Assembly: GCA_038236965.1 (NCBI GenBank)
Contig: JBBRZF010000006.1
Coordinates: 1 to 41,053 of the forward strand
Length of the DNA: 41,053 bases
Reading direction: 5' to 3'
Source of the DNA: JBBRZF01 sp038236965
Lineage (GTDB): Bacteria > Acidobacteriota > Terriglobia > Terriglobales > Acidobacteriaceae
Each line of letters opens with the position of its first letter. The first letter of the stretch is position 1. Below are positions 31,779 to 40,173 of this stretch, piece by piece. The notes beneath the pieces were generated by a model, which was given only the letters and a program-made list of their open reading frames with translations, ran no database searches and was not told the DNA's origin. Position numbers and translations under genes: made by a program.

Positions 31779-32999
31779 ATGTCCAACATCGCTTATTTCG
31801 AATGTTCGCGCTGCTCCGAACGGCTTGACTCCTCGGAAATGCGCACGCTTTGCACGAAGTGCGCCGGTCCTCTTTACGTGCGCTACGACCTGGAGAAGGT
31901 GGCGAAAACCTTCCTGCCCGCTTCGCTTTCCGGGCGCGTGCCCACCATGTGGCGCTATCGCGAGGTATTGCCGGATGCCGAGGCAGTGACGCTCGGGGAA
32001 GGCATGACGCCGCTGATTCCAAGCCGGCACACGCCGAACACGTTCATCAAGGATGAAGGATTGAATCCGACCGGGTCGTTCAAGGCGCGCGGACTTTCGG
32101 CGGCGGTGACGATGCTGAAGCACTATGGCGTGAAGAAGGTTGCCATCCCTTCGGCGGGAAACGCGGCGAGCGCGCTGGCTGCGTATTGCGCGGTGGCGGA
32201 AATCGAGGCATTCATCTTCATGCCGAAAGATGTGCCTCTGGCGAATCGCGTGGAATGCGAAAGCTACGGAGCGCATGTCACGCTGGTGGACGGACTCATC
32301 AGCGATTGCGGGCGCATGATAGCTGAGCGCAAGACGGCTGAAGGCTGGTTCGAGATGGCCACGCTGAAAGAGCCTTTCCGTGTGGAAGGCAAGAAGACGA
32401 TGGGCTACGAACTGGCCGAGCAGATGGATTGGCATCTGCCGGACGCGATCATCTATCCGACGGGCGGCGGCGTGGGACTGATTGGAATGTGGAAGGCATT
32501 CGACGAGATGGAGCAGATGGGATGGCTGAAATCGCCGAAAGGCTTCCGTCCGAAGATGATTGCCGTGCAGGCCGCTGGATGCGCGCCGATCGTGAAGGCA
32601 TTCGACGAACACAAACCGGCATCTGAAATGTGGAAGGACGCGCACACGGTGGCCGCCGGACTTCGCGTGCCGAAGGCGTACGGAGATTTCCTGGTACTCG
32701 ATATCGTCCGGAAGAGCGGAGGCGCGTCGGTCGCGGCGACAGACGAAGAGATCATGACGGCCTTGCGGGAATGGGCGTCCAAGGAAGGCGTTTTCGCCGC
32801 GCCAGAAGGAGCAGCGTCGCTGGTGGCCTATCGCAAACTGCTGGCGGGCGGACTGCTGAAGTCGAGTGACAAAGTTGTGCTCTTCAATACGGGCTCGGGG
32901 GTGAAATACATCGACGTGATCGATGAGTACGGCAAGGCTTCTGCGAAGAAAGAGTTGCCGAAGAGCCGCAATATTGGCGGCATCATCCAGCCTTACTAA
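31779..32999 (+). CDS. thrC: Threonine synthase
   Basis: A 406-residue PLP enzyme converting O-phosphohomoserine to threonine. The PLP lysine is in NPTGSFKARG, the phosphate-binding loop is PTGGGVGLIG, and SAGNAASALAAYCA is a further fold-type II motif. An N-terminal zinc-ribbon-like element (CSRCSERL and CTKCAGPL) is typical of this archaeal-like short class. The start may also be ATG 31749, adding 10 residues; ATG 31779 follows GCAGG. No other threonine genes are adjacent. It is followed 30 bases later by the AlaX gene. Confidence 0.93.
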   Translation: MSNIAYFECSRCSERLDSSEMRTLCTKCAGPLYVRYDLEKVAKTFLPASLSGRVPTMWRYREVLPDAEAVTLGEGMTPLIPSRHTPNTFIKDEGLNPTGSFKARGLSAAVTMLKHYGVKKVAIPSAGNAASALAAYCAVAEIEAFIFMPKDVPLANRVECESYGAHVTLVDGLISDCGRMIAERKTAEGWFEMATLKEPFRVEGKKTMGYELAEQMDWHLPDAIIYPTGGGVGLIGMWKAFDEMEQMGWLKSPKGFRPKMIAVQAAGCAPIVKAFDEHKPASEMWKDAHTVAAGLRVPKAYGDFLVLDIVRKSGGASVAATDEEIMTALREWASKEGVFAAPEGAASLVAYRKLLAGGLLKSSDKVVLFNTGSGVKYIDVIDEYGKASAKKELPKSRNIGGIIQPY

Positions 33000-33029
33000 G
33001 GCAAGCAGCGGGTAGTGAGTGGCGAGAAA

Positions 33030-34277
33030 ATGACGGACCGTCTTTATTACAACAATTCGTTTTTCTACGATTTTGTGGCGGCCTTGGAAGAGGCTCGCAC
33101 GCTGGCGGATGGGCGCACGGCGGTTGTGCTGGACAGGACTGCGTTCTATCCCACGAGCGGCGGACAGGTCTTCGACACCGGATGGCTGGAGTTGGAACCG
33201 CTGGACGAAGCGCGCGGGAAGTTTCTTCCCAAATTGCGCGTCGCCGAAGTGGTGGAGGAAGAGGACGGAACGATTCTGCACATCGTGGAAGGGGCGATTC
33301 CGACCGGTGCGGTACGCGTGCGCGGATTCATCGATGTGGACCGACGCAGCGATCACATGCGCCAGCACACGGGACAACACGTTCTCTCGGCGGCCTTCGT
33401 TGAACTGTTCAATATGCCGACGGTTTCGTTCCACATGGGCGAGGAAAGCTGCACCATCGATCTGGAAACGAAATCGCTCAGCATGGAACAGACTCGGCAG
33501 GGAGAGCAGCGGGCGAACCAGGTCGTGCTGGAGAACCGCGAGGTCTGCATGCGCTCCGTAACCGTGGAGCAGGCGCGGGAATTAGGCGTGCGCAAGATTC
33601 CTCCGGCGGAACGCGACAAGCTGCGGCTCATCGACATTAAGGATTTCGACCTCTGCGCCTGCGGAGGAACGCACGTGCGCGCGACGGGACAGATCGGCGC
33701 AATCCTGATTCGCAAGGTGGAGAAGGTGAAGCAAGGCGTGCGCGTGGAGTTCGTCTGCGGAGAACGCGCCGTGGCTCATGCGCGACGGGATTATCAAACG
33801 CTGAGCGAAGCCGGCGCGCTGCTCTCGACGCATATCTGGGAAGTACCTGCGCAGATCGCGAAGACCCTGGACGAAGGGAAGTCGGCGGCGAAGGCGCAGC
33901 ACAAGCTGCTGGAAGAGATTGCTGAATTGCGCGCCGAGAGCATTCTGCATGCGCGTCGGGACGAAGGTTCTGTGCGCGTGGTGGGTGAGGTCTTTGCGGA
34001 GCGCGACCTGACATTTGTGAAATTGCTGGCGCAGAAGCTGACGAAATCTCCGAACGTGATCGCCTTGCTAGGCGCGGGAGCTGGACAGGCGGCGCTGGTG
34101 TTTGCGCAGACGCCCGGCCTCGCAAGCGATATGGGTGCGCTGATGAAAGAGACGATGACCGAGTTGGGTTCGCGGGGCGGCGGCGCAAAAGATATGGCAC
34201 AGGGCGGCGTGCCGGATGCCAGCCAACTGCAATCGGTGATCGATGCAGCATCGATTCGACTGAAGAGCTCGCTCTAA
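33030..34277 (+). CDS. AlaX-type alanyl-tRNA editing protein with DHHA1 domain
   Basis: A 415-residue free-standing relative of the editing half of alanyl-tRNA synthetase. The N-terminal domain carries FYPTSGGQVFDTG. The zinc/editing site has RQHTGQHVLSAAF (HxxxH) and the CACGGTHV segment, and a C-terminal DHHA1-type domain ends with GGGAKDMAQGG. It lacks the aminoacylation domain. Such proteins hydrolyse Ser- or Gly-tRNA(Ala) mistakes in trans. ATG 33030 (MTDRLYY) is preferred to GTG 33015. It follows threonine synthase closely. The long form with a DHHA1-like C-terminus resembles AlaX-L. Confidence 0.88.
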   Translation: MTDRLYYNNSFFYDFVAALEEARTLADGRTAVVLDRTAFYPTSGGQVFDTGWLELEPLDEARGKFLPKLRVAEVVEEEDGTILHIVEGAIPTGAVRVRGFIDVDRRSDHMRQHTGQHVLSAAFVELFNMPTVSFHMGEESCTIDLETKSLSMEQTRQGEQRANQVVLENREVCMRSVTVEQARELGVRKIPPAERDKLRLIDIKDFDLCACGGTHVRATGQIGAILIRKVEKVKQGVRVEFVCGERAVAHARRDYQTLSEAGALLSTHIWEVPAQIAKTLDEGKSAAKAQHKLLEEIAELRAESILHARRDEGSVRVVGEVFAERDLTFVKLLAQKLTKSPNVIALLGAGAGQAALVFAQTPGLASDMGALMKETMTELGSRGGGAKDMAQGGVPDASQLQSVIDAASIRLKSSL

Positions 34278-34306
34278 GCAGGAATTCTGAACCAGGCGAC
34301 TTTGTT

Positions 34307-35635
34307 ATGGACCAGCGTCTCATCCTCATCACGTTGCTGATCAAGCTCGGCGTTTCAGCCGCGATCAGCAGTGTGCTTGCGCGTTCGAGGCGTTTCCGCG
34401 TGCTGCTGTTCCATGAGAACCGCAAGCTCTCCGAAAAGCTGGAAATGGTGTTGTTCATCGGCGTGCCGTATGCGCTGGGCGTGGTGGTGCGCGCGACAGT
34501 GAAAAATTTCGTCGCCGCCGATGTGGCTTTCGAGAGCGCCATCCTGATGGGCATCATCGCGGGACGCACGTCGGGAGTAGTCGGCGGATTGCTGGTCTCC
34601 GTGCCGTCGCTGGTATTGGGCGAATGGGCGAATCTGCCGCTGAATGTTCTGGCGGGATATTCGGCGGGCTGGCTACGGAACTTCGCGCAGGACAGGGAAG
34701 CAATCTGGTCGTTCTCGCCGCTATTCGACCTGAGTATCTATCGTTGGATAAGGCGGACCATCGCGAAATCGTTCATCGACTGGCAGACCTCGTTCTTTCT
34801 ACTCATTTTGGGGCTGCGTGCTGTCTACTTCGAAGTGGGATGGGAATTTCCGCGGCATACCTTCTTCTTCGATAGTCCGAGTTGGGGAGTGCGCCTGGGC
34901 ATCTATCTGACGACGGTGATGACGGTCGCCATCGCGCTGAAGGTGCTCAACAATACGCGCATCGAGATGAAGCTGGAGGAGCAGGAGCGCCTTCTGCTGC
35001 ATGCGCGCATGGAGGCCCTGCAAAGCCAGATCAATCCGCATTTCCTGTTCAATACGTTGAACTCGGTCTCGTCGCTGGTGCGCTTCGATCCCGACATGGC
35101 GCGCGACATGATTGTGAAACTTGCCAACATCCTGCGGCGTCTGTTGCGTACCGGGGACAACTTTGTCCAGCTTCGAGAAGAGTTCAACTTCATCGACGAT
35201 TACCTGGATATCGAAGTGATTCGCTTTGGACGCGACAAGCTGAAAGTGATCAAGGAACTCGAACCGGCATCGCTCAACGTGCTGGTGCCGACGATGATCC
35301 TGCAGCCGCTGGTGGAGAACTCGATCAAGCACGGACTGAGTCCGAAGATAGAGGGCGGCAGCATCTATCTGCGCAGTCGTCTGCACGGCGGACGCTTGAT
35401 CGTGGAAGTGGAAGATGATGGAGTGGGCATCGTGGCAGACAGCGTTCTATCCGGCACAGGTATCGGCATGGCTAACGTGAAAGAGCGCCTGAACGTGCTC
35501 TATAGCGATGCGGCCGGATTGGAAGTGGAGAGCCATCCGGGGCAGGGAACCATCGTGAGGGTTACGCTTCCGGTGCCGCAAAGCGAAGACCTGGTGGCGG
35601 GAATCTACGAATCGCGCTCCAACACTCCGCGGTAA
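34307..35635 (+). CDS. LytS-type sensor histidine kinase
   Basis: A 442-residue membrane kinase. The N-terminal 5TM-5TMR_LYT-like sensor (about residues 5-215) is followed by a His-kinase domain with the phosphoacceptor histidine in SQINPHFLFNTLNS, the N box LVENSIKHGL, and G boxes DDGVGI and GTGIGMANVKERL. This class normally partners with a LytTR response regulator; none is in the window, so it looks orphaned. Its last 31 bases overlap the 3' end of bshA on the opposite strand. The signal sensed is unknown. Confidence 0.88.
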   Translation: MDQRLILITLLIKLGVSAAISSVLARSRRFRVLLFHENRKLSEKLEMVLFIGVPYALGVVVRATVKNFVAADVAFESAILMGIIAGRTSGVVGGLLVSVPSLVLGEWANLPLNVLAGYSAGWLRNFAQDREAIWSFSPLFDLSIYRWIRRTIAKSFIDWQTSFFLLILGLRAVYFEVGWEFPRHTFFFDSPSWGVRLGIYLTTVMTVAIALKVLNNTRIEMKLEEQERLLLHARMEALQSQINPHFLFNTLNSVSSLVRFDPDMARDMIVKLANILRRLLRTGDNFVQLREEFNFIDDYLDIEVIRFGRDKLKVIKELEPASLNVLVPTMILQPLVENSIKHGLSPKIEGGSIYLRSRLHGGRLIVEVEDDGVGIVADSVLSGTGIGMANVKERLNVLYSDAAGLEVESHPGQGTIVRVTLPVPQSEDLVAGIYESRSNTPR

Positions 35636-36753
35636 AAATCTTCATATAGGGGGATGATCTTGCTGGCGCAATATTGCGCCTGCGCCATTACACGCGCGCG
35701 GTATCCCATCTCGTGCAGCCTGGCGTCGTCGCCGAGCACTTCGATAGCGCAACGCGCCATCTCGGCGACGTCGCCTACTTCGGCCATATAGCCGGTGCGT
35801 CCGTGCTCGATGACCTCGGGCACGCCGCCTACCCGGGTTGCGACGGGCACAACCTGGCAAGCCATTCCTTCCAGCGCCGCAAGTCCGAAGGACTCCATCT
35901 GGCTGGGTAACAGCATGACGTCGGCGAGGCCGAGTTTTTCGTAGACGAGGTCCTGCTTGCCCATGAAGAGGACGCGGTCGTGAATGCCCTTTTTCATGGC
36001 AAGCCATTCGGCCTTGGAGCGGTCGGGGCCGTCTCCGATCATCAGCAGCTTTGAGGGAATCTTCTGTTGCACGAGGTCGAAGATCTCAATGACATCGCAA
36101 ACGCGCTTCACCGGGCGGAAGTTGGAGAGATGCACCAGCAGGCGTTCGCCGGGTTCGGCGAACTCCGCGCGCCTTTCGGCAGCGTCTTCGGGGCGGCGGT
36201 AGATATCGCAATTCACGAAATTGGGGATGACCTCGATATGGTTCTTGATCTCGAACTCTTCCAGCGTCTTCTGCTTGAGGTAGTCGGAGATGGCGGTGAC
36301 GCCGTCCGACTGCTCGATGGAATAGCGGGTAATGGGCAGGTAGGAAGGGTCGAGCCCGACCAGCGTGATGTCCGTTCCGTGCAGCGTGGTGACGAAGGGA
36401 AGTTTGCGCGGGACGCGTCCGTTGCCGAAGGCCAGCATCTGGCGGGCGAGCATGGCGCTGACGGAGTGCGGGATGGCGTAGTGCACGTGCAACAGATCGA
36501 GTTCGTAAATCTCGGCGACCTCCGCCATGCGTGTCGCGAGGGCGAGGTCGTAGGGCGGGTATTCGAAAAGCGGATAGCGGGAGACTTCGACCTCGTGGTA
36601 ATGGATGTTGGGATGCGGTTGCGTGAGGCGTATAGGTTCCGAATAAGTGATGAAGTGAACCTGATGGCCGCGCTGCGCCAGTTCGATGCCGAGTTCAGTG
36701 GCGACCACTCCGCTGCCGCCGTAAGTTGGATAACAGGTGATGCCGATTCTCAT
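35605..36753 (-). CDS. bshA: N-acetyl-alpha-D-glucosaminyl L-malate synthase BshA
   Basis: A 382-residue GT4 glycosyltransferase that joins UDP-GlcNAc and L-malate, the first step of bacillithiol synthesis. The N-terminus MRIGITCYPTYGGSGVVATE is diagnostic of BshA, and FITYSEPIRL, TLHGTDITLVG and HLSNFRPVKR agree. The C-terminal nucleotide-binding region has SQMESFGLAALEGMACQVVP. Together with ypdA (11466) it predicts that the organism makes and recycles bacillithiol; bshB and bshC are not in the window. It overlaps the kinase gene convergently by 31 bases. Confidence 0.93.
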   Translation of the reverse strand: MRIGITCYPTYGGSGVVATELGIELAQRGHQVHFITYSEPIRLTQPHPNIHYHEVEVSRYPLFEYPPYDLALATRMAEVAEIYELDLLHVHYAIPHSVSAMLARQMLAFGNGRVPRKLPFVTTLHGTDITLVGLDPSYLPITRYSIEQSDGVTAISDYLKQKTLEEFEIKNHIEVIPNFVNCDIYRRPEDAAERRAEFAEPGERLLVHLSNFRPVKRVCDVIEIFDLVQQKIPSKLLMIGDGPDRSKAEWLAMKKGIHDRVLFMGKQDLVYEKLGLADVMLLPSQMESFGLAALEGMACQVVPVATRVGGVPEVIEHGRTGYMAEVGDVAEMARCAIEVLGDDARLHEMGYRARVMAQAQYCASKIIPLYEDFYRGVLERDS

Positions 36754-36826
36754 GCGTAGAAGTCCTGTCGATCAAACGCTTCTGATTGGATACTACGAGC
36801 GTGGCTTTGATGCAAATTGTGGGGAG

Positions 36827-37486
36827 CTAGAAACGCGAGGCGGAGGCGCCTGCGGCGAGTTCGCGGAGAACCTCAAAGACGCTGCCTCCCGCGCTCTGCG
36901 TGCTCTCCAGCGAATCCAGCGGCACGGTTGCGGAGAAGTGCGGCGACGACCGGCGGAAGGAAACATTGAGAAAATTGCAGGAGCGGGAAGCCATCACCGA
37001 GTTCATCATGTTGGTGATCTCGCGCTGCCAGTTGTGACGGCTGCTGATGACGAACGGCCCGATGGATTCGAGCTTCCAGCCTTGGGGATTGCGCGGAAGG
37101 TTGCGGCGTGTGCGCCCGCACCAGCGATGGTTCTGCACATCCAGATTGAAACTGGGCGGACAATGCAGGTTCGCTTCGAAGGTCAGGGTTTCAGGCTTCT
37201 TGCGAAGTTTGTTGATGAACCACTGCAACGGCCTCTCGCGGGGCGCGAGTTGAACCATGATGGTGGGATGTTTGAATCCGCAATTTGTTAAGCGGAGCCT
37301 GACTTGGAACCGAGAAGGCGTAACCCATTGCACTCCGGCGACGTGTCCGTATCCTGAGAAAGCAGCGTCGATCCAGGCCAATATCCAGGCCGAACGCTTA
37401 CGATTCATCTGGACGAAAACGTAGTACCAGACCGCAACGAGCAGAATGCCCGCAAGGACGTCGATTGCGACCGACCACCACATCAA
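36827..37486 (-). CDS. Hypothetical protein with one N-terminal membrane helix
   Basis: A 219-residue protein with one N-terminal membrane segment (VAIDVLAGILLVAVWYYVFV) and a soluble basic region of mixed alpha-beta character. I recognise no family. Codon use is like its neighbours, the length is good, and the start at ATG 37486 is followed by a second Met. It lies 73 bases upstream of bshA on the same strand, but a functional link is only suggested by position. An envelope location is likely. Confidence 0.6.
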   Translation of the reverse strand: MMWWSVAIDVLAGILLVAVWYYVFVQMNRKRSAWILAWIDAAFSGYGHVAGVQWVTPSRFQVRLRLTNCGFKHPTIMVQLAPRERPLQWFINKLRKKPETLTFEANLHCPPSFNLDVQNHRWCGRTRRNLPRNPQGWKLESIGPFVISSRHNWQREITNMMNSVMASRSCNFLNVSFRRSSPHFSATVPLDSLESTQSAGGSVFEVLRELAAGASASRF

Positions 37487-37569
37487 AACGTCAGATGCAA
37501 CCGATGTGAAAGCAAGATGCTTGGCAAACTTTACGAACTTTTATCTGATTGGAAGGTAAGCTGGGGAGC

Positions 37570-38358
37570 TCACAATCCACGATAGCTGCCGTTATCCACC
37601 AGGATTGTCTGCCCTGTTATTGAGGCAGCGCGATCGGAGGCGAGGAAAACGACGGCGTCGGCGATATCTTCCGGAGCGGCGATCTTGCCGGTGGCGGTGT
37701 CGGCCGCCCAACGCTGGAAGAGCTCTTCTTTGGCTACGTTCATGGTCTTGGAGCGGCTTTCCGCCAACTGCTGAAGACGGTCGGTGGCGGTGTAGCCGGG
37801 GCCGACGTTATTGACCAGTATCCCGTCACGCCCGAACTGATTGGCGAGCGAGCGGACAAGTCCGGTAACGCCGACGCGAATGGTATTGGAAAGGATGAGG
37901 TCGCCGATGGGCTGCTTCACGGATACGGATGTGATGGTGATGAAGCGTCCCCAGTGATTGCGCTGCATGTGGGGAATGGTCTCGCGCGCGAAGCTGATGG
38001 TGCTGTTCAGGTTGAGTTCGAAGGCCTTGCGCCAGTCCTCGGCGCCGAGTTCCAGGAAGGTCTTGGCCGGAGGCCCGCCTGCGTTGGCGACGCAAATATC
38101 TATCTGCCGGAAGTTTGCGGCCACACCTTCAACAAACTTCTTAACTGCCTCCGGGTCGGTGACGTCGAAAGCGCGATAGAAAACTTCGACGCCATGTTGC
38201 GCAGTGATAGCGTCGGCTACTTTGGCGAGGGCGACTTCGTTGCGCGCACAAAGCGCGATCTTGCAGCCCTCGGCGGCGAGGGCAAATGCGATAGCTTTGC
38301 CGATTCCCTGTGACGAAGCGGCAACGACGGCGACGCGATCCTTCAATCCCGAGTTCAT
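37570..38358 (-). CDS. SDR-family oxidoreductase with altered active site
   Basis: A 262-residue Rossmann-fold protein. The nucleotide-binding segment is VAASSQGIGKAIA, with Ala in place of the first glycine, and the NAG motif is at 92-94. The catalytic Ser (S144, ITSVSVKQP) is present, but the expected YxxxK is replaced by S157-N-T-I-R161. Such LSNxxR sequences form a recognisable SDR subfamily often annotated as FabG-like; whether they catalyse standard ketoreduction is doubtful. ATG 38358 (MNSGLKD) is preceded by a purine-rich site; the frame to 38523 is an upstream extension. It lies 41 bases after the MscS gene. Confidence 0.85.
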   Translation of the reverse strand: MNSGLKDRVAVVAASSQGIGKAIAFALAAEGCKIALCARNEVALAKVADAITAQHGVEVFYRAFDVTDPEAVKKFVEGVAANFRQIDICVANAGGPPAKTFLELGAEDWRKAFELNLNSTISFARETIPHMQRNHWGRFITITSVSVKQPIGDLILSNTIRVGVTGLVRSLANQFGRDGILVNNVGPGYTATDRLQQLAESRSKTMNVAKEELFQRWAADTATGKIAAPEDIADAVVFLASDRAASITGQTILVDNGSYRGL

Positions 38359-38399
38359 GTTCTCTGGTCCTTGCTGCTGGTCGCGGTGAGTACCTCGAC

Positions 38400-39317
38400 T
38401 CAGCTTATGCTTTTGGTGAGCGAGTCGCTCACTACATAGAATCTGTTCTGGCCGCCAGGTTGTATGTTTTCCTTCTGGAAGCAGTTCTTGATTTGGAGGC
38501 GGAGTTCGCGGCTGATGGCCCATTGTGCGCCGGGACGCGTCTTGACCAGCATGAGGTAATCCACCTCGTTGTTGCCTATCTTGTCGATGCCGGGGACGTC
38601 CGGCTCCGCCACGATGGAATCGGCAAAGCGATCATCTGCGCGGAGTGCGGTTCCAATCTCTTTCAGCAGGCGAACCACGCGGTCGCTATCTTCCTTGTAA
38701 TCGACGGAGATGTGCAGGGCGATCTGCGTCCAGTCGCGGGTCATGTTGCTGACGGTGGTGATGGTGCTGTTGGGAATGGTGTGTACCGTTCCATCGGCGT
38801 CGCGCAGGATGGTGCAGCGCAAGGTCATTCTTTCCACCGTTCCCTGCACATTAGTTATCTTGATCACGTCGCCTACATCGAACTGGTTCTCAACCAGGAT
38901 GAAGAAGCCGTTGATAACGTCTTTTACGAGGGTTTGCGCGCCGAATCCGACGGCGAGTCCGGCGATACCAGCCGAGGCCAGCAGCGGGCCCATGTTGATG
39001 TTCAGCACCTGCAGGACTTGCATGGCCGCGAGGAAGGCGATGAGAGTGCTGCCGACCGAGTAGATGATCCCGGAAAGCGTACGCATCTGCTGGGAGCGCA
39101 CTCCGGAAGGAAGTCCCTGGCTCTGGCTGTAGGAGGCAAGGCGCCGGCTGATCATTTTCAGCATGCGCGTGAGCAGGAAAGCGATGACGATGACGGCCAG
39201 GATCTTGGGCGCGTCATGGCGCAGGAAGTCGATGGAATCTTCCCGCCAATTCTGCAGCAGCCTGAGAATGGTTTCGTTCGACGGTAGGGTTGGCTCTACG
39301 GGTCCGCTCAAGTTCAT
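38400..39317 (-). CDS. MscS-type mechanosensitive ion channel
   Basis: A 305-residue small-conductance mechanosensitive channel with three N-terminal helices. The pore helix is GLAVGFGAQTLVKDVINGFF, followed by the beta domain VENQFDVGDVIKI and TIPNSTITTVSN, and an alpha-beta cytoplasmic vestibule. It opens on membrane tension to release solutes at hypo-osmotic shock. ATG 39317 (MNLSGPVEP) is chosen as the frame to 39518 extends over the divergent promoter. It is divergent from the small exported protein gene. Confidence 0.9.
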   Translation of the reverse strand: MNLSGPVEPTLPSNETILRLLQNWREDSIDFLRHDAPKILAVIVIAFLLTRMLKMISRRLASYSQSQGLPSGVRSQQMRTLSGIIYSVGSTLIAFLAAMQVLQVLNINMGPLLASAGIAGLAVGFGAQTLVKDVINGFFILVENQFDVGDVIKITNVQGTVERMTLRCTILRDADGTVHTIPNSTITTVSNMTRDWTQIALHISVDYKEDSDRVVRLLKEIGTALRADDRFADSIVAEPDVPGIDKIGNNEVDYLMLVKTRPGAQWAISRELRLQIKNCFQKENIQPGGQNRFYVVSDSLTKSIS

Positions 39318-39390
39318 CACCAGCGGGCGATTATAAACGAAGGACTTCCGCGCCGAAGTGACAGCAGGTGTAAGCAGCGGGAGTGCAGCA

Positions 39391-39396
39391 TATAAT
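39391..39396 (+). promoter_or_regulatory. -10 box before the small exported protein
   Basis: A perfect TATAAT about 35 bases before ATG 39431 and pointing to it. No good -35 box lies at 16-18 bases, so it may need an activator. Confidence 0.5.
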
Positions 39397-39430
39397 GACA
39401 AAACTCTGCTGAAACTTTGAGGTATCCCCG

Positions 39431-39769
39431 ATGCGATTCTTCCGCCTTTCTGCATTTCTAGTGTTCGTGGCATTCCTGTTGCTTCCGGTGTCCGGCACCG
39501 CAAAGCAAGGCGATCCACAGTTTGGCCGGTCGCGCAGCGGCGCGCCGCCCATGCCCGGTGTGAATGACAAAGAGCACGTCAAGGCTCGCAACGAAATGCG
39601 CCAGAAGGAATTGAAGAACGATTCCGAAAAACTTCTGGAGATGGCTACTGAACTGAAGCAATATGTCGATAAGACCAACGAGAGTGTGCTATCGGTTGAA
39701 GTAATAAGGAGAGCCGAGGCCATTGAGAAGCTGGCAAAAAATGTCCGAGAGAAGATGAGAGGGAACTAG
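39431..39769 (+). CDS. Small exported helical protein
   Basis: A 112-residue protein with a clear signal peptide (FLVFVAFLLLPVSGTAKQ) and a charged, helix-forming mature part (KLLEMATELKQYVDKTNESV) that may form a coiled coil. No known family is recognised. It is preceded by TATAAT at 39391 and GAGG ten bases before the ATG. A periplasmic location is predicted. The gene is alone between the MscS gene and hppA. Confidence 0.65.
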   Translation: MRFFRLSAFLVFVAFLLLPVSGTAKQGDPQFGRSRSGAPPMPGVNDKEHVKARNEMRQKELKNDSEKLLEMATELKQYVDKTNESVLSVEVIRRAEAIEKLAKNVREKMRGN

Positions 39770-39881
39770 GGACCATTGCCCGGCGATGGAATAAGGGAAA
39801 GCCCTTCCGCCACTAAAGTCTGGGATTACGCGATTGTCCCAAGTACTACGAAAGAAAGTATGTGCGAAGCGATTAAGGTGT

Positions 39882-39911
39882 TTGACCCGCCTTTTCGCAT
39901 AGTGTTATAAC
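39882..39911 (+). promoter_or_regulatory. Sigma-70-type promoter for hppA
   Basis: TTGACC at 39882-39887 and TTATAA/TATAAC at 39905-39911 with a 17-18-base spacer. It implies a transcript start near 39918 and a leader of about 255 nt before hppA. Confidence 0.65.
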
Positions 39912-39930
39912 TGCTCGGTTTAAGTGTGAA

Positions 39931-39957
39931 GGTTCCGGCGCGTGACTGGCCGGAATC
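39931..39957 (+). other. Leader hairpin 1 of hppA
   Basis: TTCCGGC (39933-39939) pairs with GCCGGAA (39949-39955), and two further pairs including a G-U extend the stem. The hairpin begins about 15 nt after the predicted transcript start. Confidence 0.5.
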
Positions 39958-40045
39958 CAGCACATCCCAACGCGGCCAAACTTCAGCATTCCGTCTTGAT
40001 GTGGAAGCGCGTTTCGGGGGTTCCGACACCCTCAGTGCGCGGCAA

Positions 40046-40065
40046 TTCGTATCTGCCGTTACGAA
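40046..40065 (+). other. Leader hairpin 2 of hppA
   Basis: TTCGTA (40046-40051) pairs with TACGAA (40060-40065) around an 8-base loop. It is short and could be chance on its own. Confidence 0.35.
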
Positions 40066-40105
40066 GGCAAGTCGGTTGAGATAAGTACTTAATATCCCGA
40101 ACGGC

Positions 40106-40133
40106 TCGATTCGCTTGTAGATGAGCGAACGAG
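40106..40133 (+). other. Leader hairpin 3 of hppA
   Basis: CTCG-A-TTCGCT pairs with AGCGAA-C-GAG: ten pairs with a single A-C mismatch and an 8-base loop. It ends 30 bases before the ribosome site (GGAGGA at 40163-40168), close enough to affect translation. Confidence 0.5.
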
Positions 40134-40173
40134 ACGAAGACCCGTAACGACTTTTGATTCTTGGAGGAATTCT

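Larger units (their letters stand above)
39770..40173. other. Long intergenic region with the hppA promoter and leader
   Basis: 404 bases without a gene. It includes a promoter at 39882-39911 and a leader of about 255 nt with several inverted repeats, which are listed separately. No small ORF with a good ribosome site was found in it. Confidence 0.6.

Noticed and set aside
31743..33434. A 563-codon open frame on the minus strand opposite thrC and the AlaX gene
   Set aside because: It spans two convincingly coding genes and their gap, is rich in Arg and His as antisense frames are, and has no recognisable domain.
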